The position numbers and the translations under genes were made by a program. The notes beneath the pieces are model-generated. The model saw nothing but the letters and a program-made list of their open reading frames with translations. It had not been told where the DNA came from and ran no database searches. Of a DNA stretch of 64,000 nucleotides, positions 31,989 to 40,143 are shown piece after piece. How positions within the stretch are numbered: the stretch's first letter is position 1; each line of letters starts with the position of its first letter. The stretch is from Streptomyces sp. WZ-12. Lineage in GTDB: Bacteria; Actinomycetota; Actinomycetes; Streptomycetales; Streptomycetaceae. The stretch is taken from positions 3,410,001 through 3,474,000 of the forward strand of contig NZ_CP118574.1 of NCBI RefSeq assembly GCF_028898845.1, read 5' to 3'.

Positions 31989-34256
31989 GGTCTGGACGCG
32001 CTCGGCGGGGGTGCTGCCCTGCAGCGCCTTGCCCACCGCGCCGGCCACCTCCTCGACGCTGACCGGGTGCTTGCTGCCGTCGCCCTTGGTCACCATGACG
32101 CCGTCGAAGGTGGTCCCGTAGAGCTCCTTGAGGGCCGGCCGGTCGTAGTAGGGCACCAGCTCGCCGCTCACGATCTTGAAGGAGAAGAACTTCGGGATGG
32201 ACTTCTGCGGGCTGAAGGAGACCGCGTGTTGGGGGTCCGTCCGCACCGTGATCAGCCCGGACATCGCCGGCTCGGCGAACTGCTTGAGCGCCTTGTCCAC
32301 CGCGGCCTTGCTGACCTTGGGCTGCTGGATGGTGGCGGCGAGCACCACGGGGGCGTCGCTGCCGGTGCTGACGCGGTTGAGGTAGGCGTCGGTGATCTTG
32401 CTCTCGGAGGCCGCGGCGTCGATCGCCTTGTGGGGCGCGCCGTAGTGCGGCACCGCCTTGCCGTTCTCGAACGTGATCCCGCCGTCGGCGGTGGCGTCCG
32501 CCGGGCCGGTCACGTTCTGGAGCGCGACCCCCAGCTTCTCCTTGTCGGCGATCACCGCGGGCTGGGCGGTGCGCTTGACGCCGAAGAGCGAGCCGATGAC
32601 GGAGACCGGGTTGTAGTCCCGGCCGGCCGCGTTGCGGACCGTCGCCTGGAGGTCGACGTCCAGGCCGGCCCGGGCGGGCAGCAGGCTCTCGGACTTGCCG
32701 TCGACGGTGATCTTCAGCGGTGCGGTGCGACGGTCCTTGAGGGCGGTCTCCAGCTTCTTGACCGCGTCGTCCTTGGAGGTGCCGCCGATGTCCACGCCGA
32801 GCGCGGTGGTGTTGTTGGGCACGTCGGCGTGGTCGAGCAGCAACCCGGCGCCGTAGGCGACGCCAGCCAGGACGACCACGGCGACGCCGAGGAGCACCAG
32901 CTTGTTGCGGCCCTTCTTGGGCGGGTTGATCGGCTCGGGGATCTTGGGGCGGGGCTTGGCGGCCGCGCTCTCCTCGCCGTTGCCGGGCGCCGCGGCGAAC
33001 GGGGTGGCGGTCTTCGGACCGTCCTTCCCGGGGACCTTGGGGATCCCGCCGACCAGGGTGTCGCCGGACACCCGGCCAACGGGGCCGCCGCTGCGCGGGC
33101 CGCCCTTGGGGCCGGGCCGGGCGCCCTTGTCCTGCCGGGTGCCGCCCAGGCCGCCCGTGATGCCGCCGGCGACGCCGGGTCCGGCCCCAGCCGGGGGCTG
33201 CGGGGTGAGCTCGGCGGTGTCGTCGCTCAGCCGGCCCGCGGCGCTCTTCCCGGCGCTGGGGTCGCTGAATCCGGGCGGGAGGTCGAGCGCGGAGTCGCCG
33301 CGCGCCGGGCCGACCGTCGGGCCGCTGGGGCCCTGCGGGCCGTCGAACGGGGAGGGGCCGGCCAGCGGGTCGCCACCGGGTGCGTCGCCACCGAAGGGGG
33401 CGCCACCCAGGGGGTCGCCGCCCAACGGGTCCTTGCCCAACGGGTCGCCGCCCAGAGGGTCGTTGCCCAGGGGGTCCTTGCCCAACGGAGCGCCGCCCAG
33501 AGGGTCGTTGCCCAGGGGGTCCTTGCCCAACGGAGCGCCGCCCAAGGGGTCGCCGCCCAGCGGGTCGTTCTCGTAGGGCGAGGCGGTGTGGCCGCGGCCG
33601 CCGTCGAAGGGCGTGCCGCCGTCCTGCGGGACGGGCCCGGAGGCCGCCGCCGGGGCGTCCGAGAAGTACGGGAGGTCCGGGCGCTGCGGGGTGGACGGGC
33701 CGCCCGCCGCCGCTGCCGGCGCACCCGGCACCTGGTGGGTGCCCGTGGTGGACGACTGCCCGCCGGCCGGCCCCTGGGGCTTGCGCGGCGAGAACCAGTC
33801 GCTGGTCGTCTTCTCCTTCGGGGTGGCGGGTGCCTCGCCCGCCACGGCCTCCGGGCGCGGCGTCTCCGCCGTCCGCTCGGCGGCCCGCTCGCCACCGAAG
33901 GCCGGACGGGACGTCCCCTGGGAACCGGAGCCGCCGGCGGAACCGCCGGATGCAGCCGATGCGTTCATGCCGGACTCCTCACCGACGGGCTTGCGCACGA
34001 CGACCGGCGGGATGGGGCGGGACCCCGGGATATTGATCTTGATCCGCGTCGTCAGCGTGGTCTCGGTCTTGGGCTCCTCCGGCCGGTCCGCGGATCCGGG
34101 CGCCGACGCCTCGCCGGCTTCTCCCCTGGGCGAGCCGTAGGGCGGTGTCCCCGACGGGTAAACGGCTCCGCCGCGGCCCCGAGGGCCGGAGGACGAACTG
34201 TCAGATTCACGACTCAAAGCAGGTTCTCCCGGTTGGCTCCGCCGCTCGTCAGACAT
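31968..34256 (-). CDS. Membrane protein with PG_binding_4 domain and pentapeptide repeat
   Basis: This 762-residue protein has a long disordered cytoplasmic N-terminus rich in Gly/Pro/Ser (1-440), one membrane helix (about 447-470, KLVLLGVAVVVLAGVAYG) and an extracellular part. The extracellular part begins ALGVDIGGTSKDDAVKKLE and contains DVDLQATVRNA, the PG_binding_4 (VanW-associated) pattern. No L,D-transpeptidase catalytic motif is seen. The N-terminus contains 14 imperfect pentapeptides of the [NGK][DA]PLG type (about residues 230-299). It probably binds the cell wall or works with a wall enzyme. The start at 34256 has a GGGGG-type site. Confidence 0.82.
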   Translation of the reverse strand: MSDERRSQPGEPALSRESDSSSSGPRGRGGAVYPSGTPPYGSPRGEAGEASAPGSADRPEEPKTETTLTTRIKINIPGSRPIPPVVVRKPVGEESGMNASAASGGSAGGSGSQGTSRPAFGGERAAERTAETPRPEAVAGEAPATPKEKTTSDWFSPRKPQGPAGGQSSTTGTHQVPGAPAAAAGGPSTPQRPDLPYFSDAPAAASGPVPQDGGTPFDGGRGHTASPYENDPLGGDPLGGAPLGKDPLGNDPLGGAPLGKDPLGNDPLGGDPLGKDPLGGDPLGGAPFGGDAPGGDPLAGPSPFDGPQGPSGPTVGPARGDSALDLPPGFSDPSAGKSAAGRLSDDTAELTPQPPAGAGPGVAGGITGGLGGTRQDKGARPGPKGGPRSGGPVGRVSGDTLVGGIPKVPGKDGPKTATPFAAAPGNGEESAAAKPRPKIPEPINPPKKGRNKLVLLGVAVVVLAGVAYGAGLLLDHADVPNNTTALGVDIGGTSKDDAVKKLETALKDRRTAPLKITVDGKSESLLPARAGLDVDLQATVRNAAGRDYNPVSVIGSLFGVKRTAQPAVIADKEKLGVALQNVTGPADATADGGITFENGKAVPHYGAPHKAIDAAASESKITDAYLNRVSTGSDAPVVLAATIQQPKVSKAAVDKALKQFAEPAMSGLITVRTDPQHAVSFSPQKSIPKFFSFKIVSGELVPYYDRPALKELYGTTFDGVMVTKGDGSKHPVSVEEVAGAVGKALQGSTPAERVQTIATNGN
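33360..33569. repeat. 15-bp tandem repeat coding for 14 DPLG-type pentapeptides
   Basis: Fourteen consecutive 15-base units encode NDPLG, GDPLG, GAPLG, KDPLG and variants in the N-terminal tail of the PG-binding protein. Blocks of three to four units are themselves duplicated almost exactly, so copy number probably changes by slippage. Confidence 0.85.
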
Positions 34257-34460
34257 GATCCCCCGACCTGAAGGCCGGGCGGGGAGCCTCCAGCGTCAGC
34301 GGGAGGGGCGCCCCCAGGGCGGCGCGGCGGCGCGCACCACCATACTGTCCGCCGCCGTCCGGCACTCCGAGTGCGCGGCAAGACCGCCGCATCGGCCGTG
34401 ACGCCGGCATGAGTGCCGGCCGCCCGCAACTGCCCGGCGCACGCCCCGATATGGGCCGCG

Positions 34461-34994
34461 TCATCCGCCAACTCGGCCACGGGGCGCGGCGGTAGCACGG
34501 AACTGGTGAGCGGTGGCGCAGATCACAGCGATCACCATGCCGCCCAGGAGGAAGGCGTACGAGCCGAGCCCCGGCCCGAACAGGAAGTCGCCCTCCGGCC
34601 GTACGTCGCTGATCAGCAGGAACACCGTCACCAGCCAGGCCGCGCCGGGCACCAGCACCCCGGCCGCGGTCCCGGTAGCCCTGGAGCCCCCGTAGAAGAG
34701 GGCACCGATTCCGGCCAGCGCCAGCAGCAACCCGCCCGGGAACCAGGCCGCTTGGACGAGCGTGCCGGCGAGCGCGACCAGGACGCCGGCCACCAGCAGC
34801 AGGGCGTAGATGCCCACCCGGCCCGGCGTCAACGGTGCGCTCGCGGACGCCCCGCCCGGTGGCGCCGCGGGGGTGCCACCGCGCGCCGCGGCGCCGCCAC
34901 CGGACGCCCTGGTCCGCTGGCCCCTGTCCGCGTCGGCGCCGCCCTTGTGGGGGCCGCGCCGTGCCGCGGTCCCGCCGCCCTTCGACGTCGTCAT
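34461..34994 (-). CDS. DUF6113 integral membrane protein
   Basis: This 177-residue protein has a basic disordered N-terminus (1-55) and four hydrophobic helices ([50 protein letters not shown] and [15 protein letters not shown]). It matches the DUF6113 proteins found next to mshB in Streptomyces; the mycobacterial neighbour of mshB, Rv1171, is also a membrane protein. The function is unknown. Its start overlaps the mshB stop by 4 bases (ATGA), so the two are co-translated. Confidence 0.85.
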   Translation of the reverse strand: MTTSKGGGTAARRGPHKGGADADRGQRTRASGGGAAARGGTPAAPPGGASASAPLTPGRVGIYALLLVAGVLVALAGTLVQAAWFPGGLLLALAGIGALFYGGSRATGTAAGVLVPGAAWLVTVFLLISDVRPEGDFLFGPGLGSYAFLLGGMVIAVICATAHQFRATAAPRGRVGG

Positions 34995-35959
34995 TCCGCC
35001 GCCTCCTCACGTCGGGTGCGCCCGGGCGCCCCCGTCGAACCGGCCGACTCCACGATCCCCGCGAAGAGATCGTCCTCGCGCTCCCCGTCGGCCGCGCCGG
35101 ACTTTCCGTGCGCCAGCCGGTAGTGCTCCGTACTGAACAGCGGTTGGCCGAGGTCGTTGGAGAGCGCGAAGAACGCCCCGTCGATCACGATCTGCGTCCT
35201 GTGCGCGCGCATCGCCGCGGCCTTCGCGTCCGCGTATCCGCCCGCGCCGACGAGCGTCGCGGTGACCGCGTCGTCCGGCACTACACCGGGGACCTCGCCC
35301 ACCGCCGCGACCCCGGCGAAGCGGTGCTCGGCTCCGGCCACCGCGGCCAGACCGGCCTCGACCTCCGAGCGGGGGTTGCAGTTCCAGTAAATCTTTTCGA
35401 TCGCATACGCGCCGCCGAGATCCGGGCGGAAGTCGGCCCGCGCGGCCAGCTCCGCGGCCCGCATCGCCACGCGGTGGGCCTGAATGTGATCGGGGTGGCC
35501 GTATCCGCCATTCGGGTCATAGGTGACCAGGACCTGGGGGCGGACCTCGCGGATGACGGCCACCAGGTGGGCCGCCGCCTCGTCCACGGGGGCCTGCCAG
35601 AAGCAGCCCGGCCGGTCGTTCTGGGGCGCGCCCATCATCCCGGAGTCCCGGTAGCGGCCGGGGCCGCCGAGGAAGCGGTGGTCGGTGACGGCGAGGGCGG
35701 CCATCGCGTCGGCCAGCTCGCGGACGCGGTACGGGCCCAGGGCGTCGTCGCGGTCCGGCGTCAGGTGGGCGAGCCCGGGCGGGATGACCTCGCCCTCCTC
35801 GCCGCGGGTGCAGGTCACCAGCGTGACCCGGGCGCCCTCGGCCGCGTACCTGGCCATGGTGGCGCCGTTGTTGATCGACTCGTCGTCCGGGTGCGCGTGC
35901 ACCAGGAGGAGGCGGCGACTGGGAGCGTCGCTGCGCCCCGCGGGCGGGTGGGAGGTCAT
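34991..35959 (-). CDS. mshB: GlcNAc-Ins deacetylase MshB (mycothiol biosynthesis)
   Basis: This 322-residue PIG-L family zinc hydrolase has the N-terminal motif [12 protein letters not shown] (zinc ligands H23 and D26, catalytic D25) and a second motif [12 protein letters not shown] that supplies the third zinc histidine. It removes the acetyl group from N-acetyl-glucosaminyl-inositol, the second step of mycothiol synthesis in the cytoplasm. Mycothiol replaces glutathione in actinomycetes. The start at 35959 has a TAGGCT hexamer 6 bases upstream and no ribosome binding site, so it is probably leaderless. The DUF6113 gene is coupled downstream. Confidence 0.93.
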   Translation of the reverse strand: MTSHPPAGRSDAPSRRLLLVHAHPDDESINNGATMARYAAEGARVTLVTCTRGEEGEVIPPGLAHLTPDRDDALGPYRVRELADAMAALAVTDHRFLGGPGRYRDSGMMGAPQNDRPGCFWQAPVDEAAAHLVAVIREVRPQVLVTYDPNGGYGHPDHIQAHRVAMRAAELAARADFRPDLGGAYAIEKIYWNCNPRSEVEAGLAAVAGAEHRFAGVAAVGEVPGVVPDDAVTATLVGAGGYADAKAAAMRAHRTQIVIDGAFFALSNDLGQPLFSTEHYRLAHGKSGAADGEREDDLFAGIVESAGSTGAPGRTRREEAAE

Positions 35960-35965
35960 GCCGAC

Positions 35966-35971
35966 AGCCTA
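35966..35971 (-). promoter_or_regulatory. -10 hexamer TAGGCT of mshB (leaderless type)
   Basis: TAGGCT is followed by 6 bases and the mshB ATG. The same hexamer and spacing precede the S9 peptidase gene at 36498. Confidence 0.55.
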
Positions 35972-36069
35972 CGAGCCGGCCGCGGCGCCCTGGGCAGCCG
36001 CTCTGCACGATCGCCCCGGAGCCCGCCGAGGCCGTGGCCGGGGCGGGCCGACTGGGGACGGCTAGCGGC

Positions 36070-36288
36070 TCAGAACTTGATGCCGCCGATCATCCCCGCG
36101 ACGTTGGTCGTCAGGCTCTTGATCGTCGGGGCTACGGACGAGCTGGCCAGATAGAAGCCGAGCAGCATACAGACGAAGGCATGCAACGTCTTGAGCCCGG
36201 ACTTCCTGATCAACAAGAAGACGATGATCGCCAGCAGCACCACCGCCGAAATCGAGAGTGCCACGGCGGCCCACCTCCAAGTACGCAT
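36070..36288 (-). CDS. Small two-helix membrane protein
   Basis: This 72-residue protein starts MRTWRWAAVALSISAVVL and has two membrane helices (about 6-27 and 35-55) joined by RKSGLKTLHAF. The C-terminus, APTIKSLTTNVAGMIGGIKF, is amphipathic. Similar proteins are conserved in Streptomyces next to mshB, but I do not know a function. The layout resembles small membrane proteins of conjugative elements, but nothing else here suggests one. No good ribosome binding site precedes the ATG at 36288, so the start is less certain. Confidence 0.65.
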   Translation of the reverse strand: MRTWRWAAVALSISAVVLLAIIVFLLIRKSGLKTLHAFVCMLLGFYLASSSVAPTIKSLTTNVAGMIGGIKF

Positions 36289-36485
36289 GGTCCGGACAGA
36301 GTTGACGGTACGTGAGCCAAACGGACAGCACGACGTACCCGGGTATGCCAAGGGCTCTTGTACCCCACACCCCCTACGCGCATGGGATCATAACTTTCCG
36401 TCGTTGCGCATAAGTCGGTGCACCGGAGCACGGTGGGGGCGCACGCCGTTTTCCACAGTCCCGCCCGCCGCGGCCGCTGTCGCCG

Positions 36486-36491
36486 TAGGCT
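36486..36491 (+). promoter_or_regulatory. -10 hexamer TAGGCT of the S9 peptidase gene (leaderless type)
   Basis: TAGGCT is followed by 6 bases and the ATG at 36498, with no ribosome binding site between. Confidence 0.55.
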
Positions 36492-36497
36492 CGGCAC

Positions 36498-38681
36498 ATG
36501 ACCGGACAGCTTCCCTTCCCCCGGCACTCGGCGCGCACCCAGCGCTTCACGCTCGGCGCCCCGCGCGCCTTCGCCCTGGCCCCCGACGGCGCCCGCGTCG
36601 CCTTCCTCCGCTCCGCCACCGGCACCGACCGCAGCCAGCGGCTCTGGGTCCTGGAGCTGGACGGCGGACGGGAGTTCACCGCCGCGGACCCGCACGCCCT
36701 GTTGGCCGGCGCGGAGGAGGACCTGCCGCCCGAGGAGCGGGCGCGCCGCGAGCGCAGCCGCGAGGGCTCGGCCGGCATCGTCGGCTACGCGGTGGACGCC
36801 GCGGTGGAGTTGGCCGCCTTCGCCCTCTCGGGGCGGTTGTTCGTCTCCGAGCTGCGGGCCGGCACCACCCGCGAACTCCCCGCGGCCGGCCCGGTGGTGG
36901 ACCCCCGCCCGGCCCCCGACGGCCGCCATGTCGCCTATGTGTCGGGCGGCGCGCTGCGGGTCGTCGCGGCGGACGGCGGCGGGGACACCGGCGCGGCCGC
37001 GGACCGCGCGCTGGCGGAGCCCGAAGGACCCGATGTCACCTGGGGACTGGCCGAGTTCATCGCGGCCGAGGAGATGGACCGCCACCGCGGCTTCTGGTGG
37101 TCCCCCGACAGCGACCGGTTGTTGGCCGCCCGGGTCGACGAGTCGCCGGTGGCCCGTTGGTGGATCGCCGACCCCGCGCACCCGGACCGGGCGCCCGCCC
37201 AGGTGCCGTATCCGGCGGCCGGCACCGCCAACGCCGAGGTCTCCCTGGCCTTCTTCGGGCTGGACGGCGGCCGCACGGACGTCCGTTGGGACACCGCGCG
37301 CTATCCGTATCTGGCCCGCGTCCACTGGTCGGCGGCCGGCCCGCCGCTGCTCCTGGTGCAGACCCGGGACCAACGGGCCCAGCGCTATCTGACGGTCGAT
37401 CCGGAGACGGGCGAGACCGCCGTGCTGCACGAGGACCAGGACGAGGTGTGGGTCGAGCCGTTCCCCGGGGCGCCGGGCTGGACGCCCGACGGCCGGCTGG
37501 TGCGGATCGCCGACGAGGGCGGCGCCCGGAAGCTGTTCGTCGGCGATCGGCCGCTGACCGGGGAGCCGCTGCACGTCCGGGCGGTGCTGGACATCGACGA
37601 GGACGACGTCCTGTTCGCCGCCAGCGGGCCGGAGTTGCACGACATCGGCGTCTATCGGGCGTGGTTCCACAGCGGCGGCCAGGAGGGCGGGGGCGCCTCC
37701 CCCGCCCTGACGGCCTGGGAGCGGGTCGGCGAGCGGCCGTATCCGACGGTGTCCTCGGCGGTGCGCAGCGGGGCGCTGATGGTGCTGACCCAGGCGTCGT
37801 TGGAGCGGCCGGGCGCCACCTCGGAGGTGGTGCGGCTGGATCCGGACGGCGCCGAGAAGACCCTGGCCGTCATCGGCTCGCATGCCGAGACGCCCCATCT
37901 CGCCGCCCGGCCGCGGCTGGTGCTCGCCGGCGAGCGCCGCATCCCGTGCGCGGTGCTGCTGCCCACCGGCCATACGGAGGGCGACGGTCCGCTGCCGGTG
38001 CTGCTCGACCCGTACGGCGGCCCGCACGGCCAGCGGGTGGTCGCCGCGCACAACGCCCATCTGACCTCACAGTGGTTCGCCGACCAGGGCTTCGCGGTGG
38101 TCGTGGCGGACGGCCGGGGCACCCCGGGCCGCTCCCCCGCCTGGGAGAAGGCGGTCTCCCGGGACCTGGCGTCGGTGACCCTGGAGGACCAGGTGCACGC
38201 GCTGACCGCGCTGGCCGACTCCTTCCCCCTGGACCTGACGCGGGTGGCGATCCGCGGCTGGTCGTTCGGCGGCTATCTGGCGGGCCTGGCCGCGCTGCGC
38301 CGGCCGGACGTCTTCCACGCCGCGGTGGTGGGGGCGCCGGTCACCGATCTGCGGCTCTACGACACCCACTACCAGGAGCGGTATCTGGGCCACCCCGCCG
38401 AGGAGCCGGAGGTGTACGCGCGCAACTCCCTGGTGACGGACGAGGGGTTGTCGGGCGCGGTGGAGCCGCACCGCCCGATGCTGATCGTGCACGGCCTGGC
38501 GGACGACAACGTGGTGGTGGCGCACTCCCTGCGGCTCTCCTCCGCGCTGCTGGCGGCCGGCCGGCCGCACGAGGTACTGCCGCTGACGGGGGTGACGCAC
38601 ATGGCCTCCCAGGAGCAGGTGGCGGAGAATCTGCTGCTGTTCCAAGTGGACTTCCTCAAGCGGTCGTTGGGGATCGCCTGA
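36498..38681 (+). CDS. S9 family prolyl oligopeptidase (DPP IV-like)
   Basis: This 727-residue cytoplasmic serine peptidase has an N-terminal beta-propeller (about 1-450) and an alpha/beta-hydrolase domain (about 470-727). The catalytic Ser is in GWSFGGYLAG (near 590), Asp in HGLADDNVV (near 667) and His in GVTHMAS (near 700). The DPP IV-type double Glu is suggested by AEFIAAEEMDR in the propeller. It probably cleaves dipeptides or Xaa-Pro from peptides, which fits the peptide permeases encoded downstream. No signal peptide is seen. It ends just before the inverted-repeat element. Confidence 0.92.
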   Translation: MTGQLPFPRHSARTQRFTLGAPRAFALAPDGARVAFLRSATGTDRSQRLWVLELDGGREFTAADPHALLAGAEEDLPPEERARRERSREGSAGIVGYAVDAAVELAAFALSGRLFVSELRAGTTRELPAAGPVVDPRPAPDGRHVAYVSGGALRVVAADGGGDTGAAADRALAEPEGPDVTWGLAEFIAAEEMDRHRGFWWSPDSDRLLAARVDESPVARWWIADPAHPDRAPAQVPYPAAGTANAEVSLAFFGLDGGRTDVRWDTARYPYLARVHWSAAGPPLLLVQTRDQRAQRYLTVDPETGETAVLHEDQDEVWVEPFPGAPGWTPDGRLVRIADEGGARKLFVGDRPLTGEPLHVRAVLDIDEDDVLFAASGPELHDIGVYRAWFHSGGQEGGGASPALTAWERVGERPYPTVSSAVRSGALMVLTQASLERPGATSEVVRLDPDGAEKTLAVIGSHAETPHLAARPRLVLAGERRIPCAVLLPTGHTEGDGPLPVLLDPYGGPHGQRVVAAHNAHLTSQWFADQGFAVVVADGRGTPGRSPAWEKAVSRDLASVTLEDQVHALTALADSFPLDLTRVAIRGWSFGGYLAGLAALRRPDVFHAAVVGAPVTDLRLYDTHYQERYLGHPAEEPEVYARNSLVTDEGLSGAVEPHRPMLIVHGLADDNVVVAHSLRLSSALLAAGRPHEVLPLTGVTHMASQEQVAENLLLFQVDFLKRSLGIA

Positions 38682-39049
38682 GTGGCCGCTGCGCTTGGCT
38701 TGGCTTCCCACGTTGTCGGCGTCCCCGCCGTGGGGGTTGCTGTTCTTGCCCCTGCGGCGCGGGTCCGCTGCGCGGGGCTGTTGGGTGCGGTGACGGACCT
38801 CCGGGGGTGGTGTGCAGGACTGCTTCGCTTTACGTCCTGCACACCACCCCCTCCGGCCCGTCCCCTCCCGTTTGAGGGGTGGGAAAACCGGTGAGTGGGG
38901 GCCGACCATCGTGGTCCGCCACCACTCAACCCACAAACCTGAGTTGGCCCACCGGCAGGGCGTGGCACCCACCTGTTCTTCCCACCCACCCACGGGAGGT
39001 GACGGACCTCCGGGGTAGGGGCCGGACGTAAAGCGAAGCAGTCCGGCCC
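38682..39049. other. Intergenic region filled by an inverted-repeat element
   Basis: This gap between the S9 peptidase gene and the convergent gene at 39050 is almost entirely occupied by the palindromic element described separately (38724-39135). Apart from that element and its hairpins I see no gene. Confidence 0.7.
38803..38851. terminator. Hairpin 1 of the palindromic element
   Basis: A perfect 18-bp stem (38803-38820 with 38834-38851) closes the 13-base loop tgcttcgctttac. It can also act as terminator for the S9 peptidase gene, which ends 121 bases upstream. Confidence 0.8.
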
Positions 39050-39070
39050 CTACCCCGGAGGTCCGTCACC
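38998..39070. terminator. Hairpin 2 of the palindromic element, perfect 30-bp stem
   Basis: A perfect 30-bp stem (38998-39027 with 39041-39070) closes the 13-base loop gtaaagcgaagca, the exact reverse complement of the loop of hairpin 1. It overlaps the stop codon of the gene at 39050 and probably also terminates its transcript. Confidence 0.85.
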
Positions 39071-39694
39071 GCACCCCGAAAGCCCCGCGCAGCGGACCGG
39101 CTCGCCGCAGGCACCACGGCGGGAAAGCCGGCCACGTGGGGCGCCCCGCGGGCGCGGCTCGTCCGGCCCGTCGCCGTACACCACCGGCCGGCGCCCGTCC
39201 GCGGCGTCGTCCGGTGCTCCGGGCAGGGCCGCCGCGCACAGCCCGCCGAGCCCGCAGGCGACCGCCAGCAGGGCCCCGGCGAGGACGAGTTGGGCGACCG
39301 CGGTGGCCCGCGCCCAGGCCGCCGGCGTCCCGTCCGTACCCGGCGGCGGGTCCGGCAGCCACAGCACCGGCAGGCGCAGCAGTGCGGTGGCGGTCGCCAG
39401 GGACAGCAGCGCGCCCGGCGCCGTCGCCGTGCCGCGCCGGGCGGTGCGGGCGGCCGCGAGCCCGGTCGCCGCAAGCAGCGGGTCGTACACCGCCGTTGCC
39501 GCCCCCAGATCCCCGCCCGACAGGCCCGCGGGGTGCCGCAGGACGGCGAGGTCCCGGACGAGCCAGGCCGCCTCGGAGGCGGTGAGCAGCAGAGCGGACG
39601 CCACCGCCGTACGGCGGGCGCTCCGGGTGAGAGCTAACGACCGGATGGTGGACACGACCCGCCCCCGTCCGCGTCGGTGACCCACGAAGCCCAC
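39050..39694 (-). CDS. Hypothetical membrane protein with C-terminus inside the repeat element
   Basis: A protein of up to 214 residues with about four hydrophobic segments (VASALLLTASEAAWLV, AATGLAAARTARRG, ALLSLATATALLRLPVLWL and ATAVAQLVLAGALLAVACGLG). I do not recognise the family. The last 30 residues or so are encoded by the right copy of the palindromic element, and the TAG stop lies in its hairpin, so the original C-terminus was probably altered by its insertion. Starts at GTG 39694 and GTG 39655 are both possible and neither has a clear ribosome binding site. Coding potential looks real, from the regular hydrophobic pattern and G+C in third positions. Confidence 0.6.
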   Translation of the reverse strand: MGFVGHRRGRGRVVSTIRSLALTRSARRTAVASALLLTASEAAWLVRDLAVLRHPAGLSGGDLGAATAVYDPLLAATGLAAARTARRGTATAPGALLSLATATALLRLPVLWLPDPPPGTDGTPAAWARATAVAQLVLAGALLAVACGLGGLCAAALPGAPDDAADGRRPVVYGDGPDEPRPRGAPRGRLSRRGACGEPVRCAGLSGCGDGPPG

Positions 39695-40143
39695 GGCGCC
39701 CCCGCGTTCGCGAAGGCGCTACCACAGATCTACTCCCATCTCAGCCATCGGACAACAGACATGGCGGGAACCAGACCGTGAAAGCCGCACAAAACGACGG
39801 TCGGCCGGGGCGCCGCTGACGTCCCCGACCGACCTACGGCACCCGCACGGCCGTACGGTGTTCATCATGGCGCGTCCGTATATCGGTGTTGCGACGGCCA
39901 AGTTGCCCGCATGTTAAAGCGATTGACGGCGAGATGCCCTAAATGCGGCACATGACAATCTCATGTCAAGCACGCCATGGCGACGATCTGCGCAATCTTC
40001 GCTCAAGAAGCGGACGACCTGTGCACAAGCACACCTCATACCCTTGACTCCGCCGTAAACCACTTGCGAAAGTCGCGCTCATCCAGCGGTGCAATCGGTG
40101 CCGCTTCACGTTCCAAGAGAACTCGGCGCGGGGGCACTTCGCG
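39695..40143. other. Upstream region of the bldK-like operon
   Basis: About 449 bases without a gene and less G+C-rich than average. Positions 39950-39966 hold the inverted arms acatga and tcatgt with a 5-base spacer. Positions 40044-40049 hold a TTGACT hexamer, but no convincing -10 box lies at the right distance. The length and composition suggest a regulated promoter and leader for the permease operon starting at 40144. Confidence 0.5.

Larger units (their letters stand above)
38724..39135. repeat. Palindromic repeat element: two inverted copies of one unit
   Basis: The left copy (about 38724-38851) and right copy (about 38998-39135, reverse orientation) share blocks in the same order. 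They are a ccgccgtgg block, a cctgcggcg block, an 18-base block around ggtccgctgcgcgg, a block of about 24 bases around gtgcggtgacggacctccgg, and a hairpin whose 13-base loop is tgcttcgctttac. The segment between the copies (38852-38997) also contains small inverted repeats. This resembles a REP/BIME or MITE-like non-coding element. No transposase is present. Confidence 0.75.

Noticed and set aside
33360..33569. CRISPR-like array
   Set aside because: The units are contiguous 15-base coding repeats without spacers.
34214..34498. 94-residue minus-strand frame between the PG-binding gene and the DUF6113 gene
   Set aside because: Overlaps both neighbours, has no ribosome binding site and looks like random Arg/Ala/Gly-rich translation.
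38724..39135. Complete insertion sequence
   Set aside because: There is no transposase gene and the segment is only about 410 bases; at most it is a non-autonomous element.
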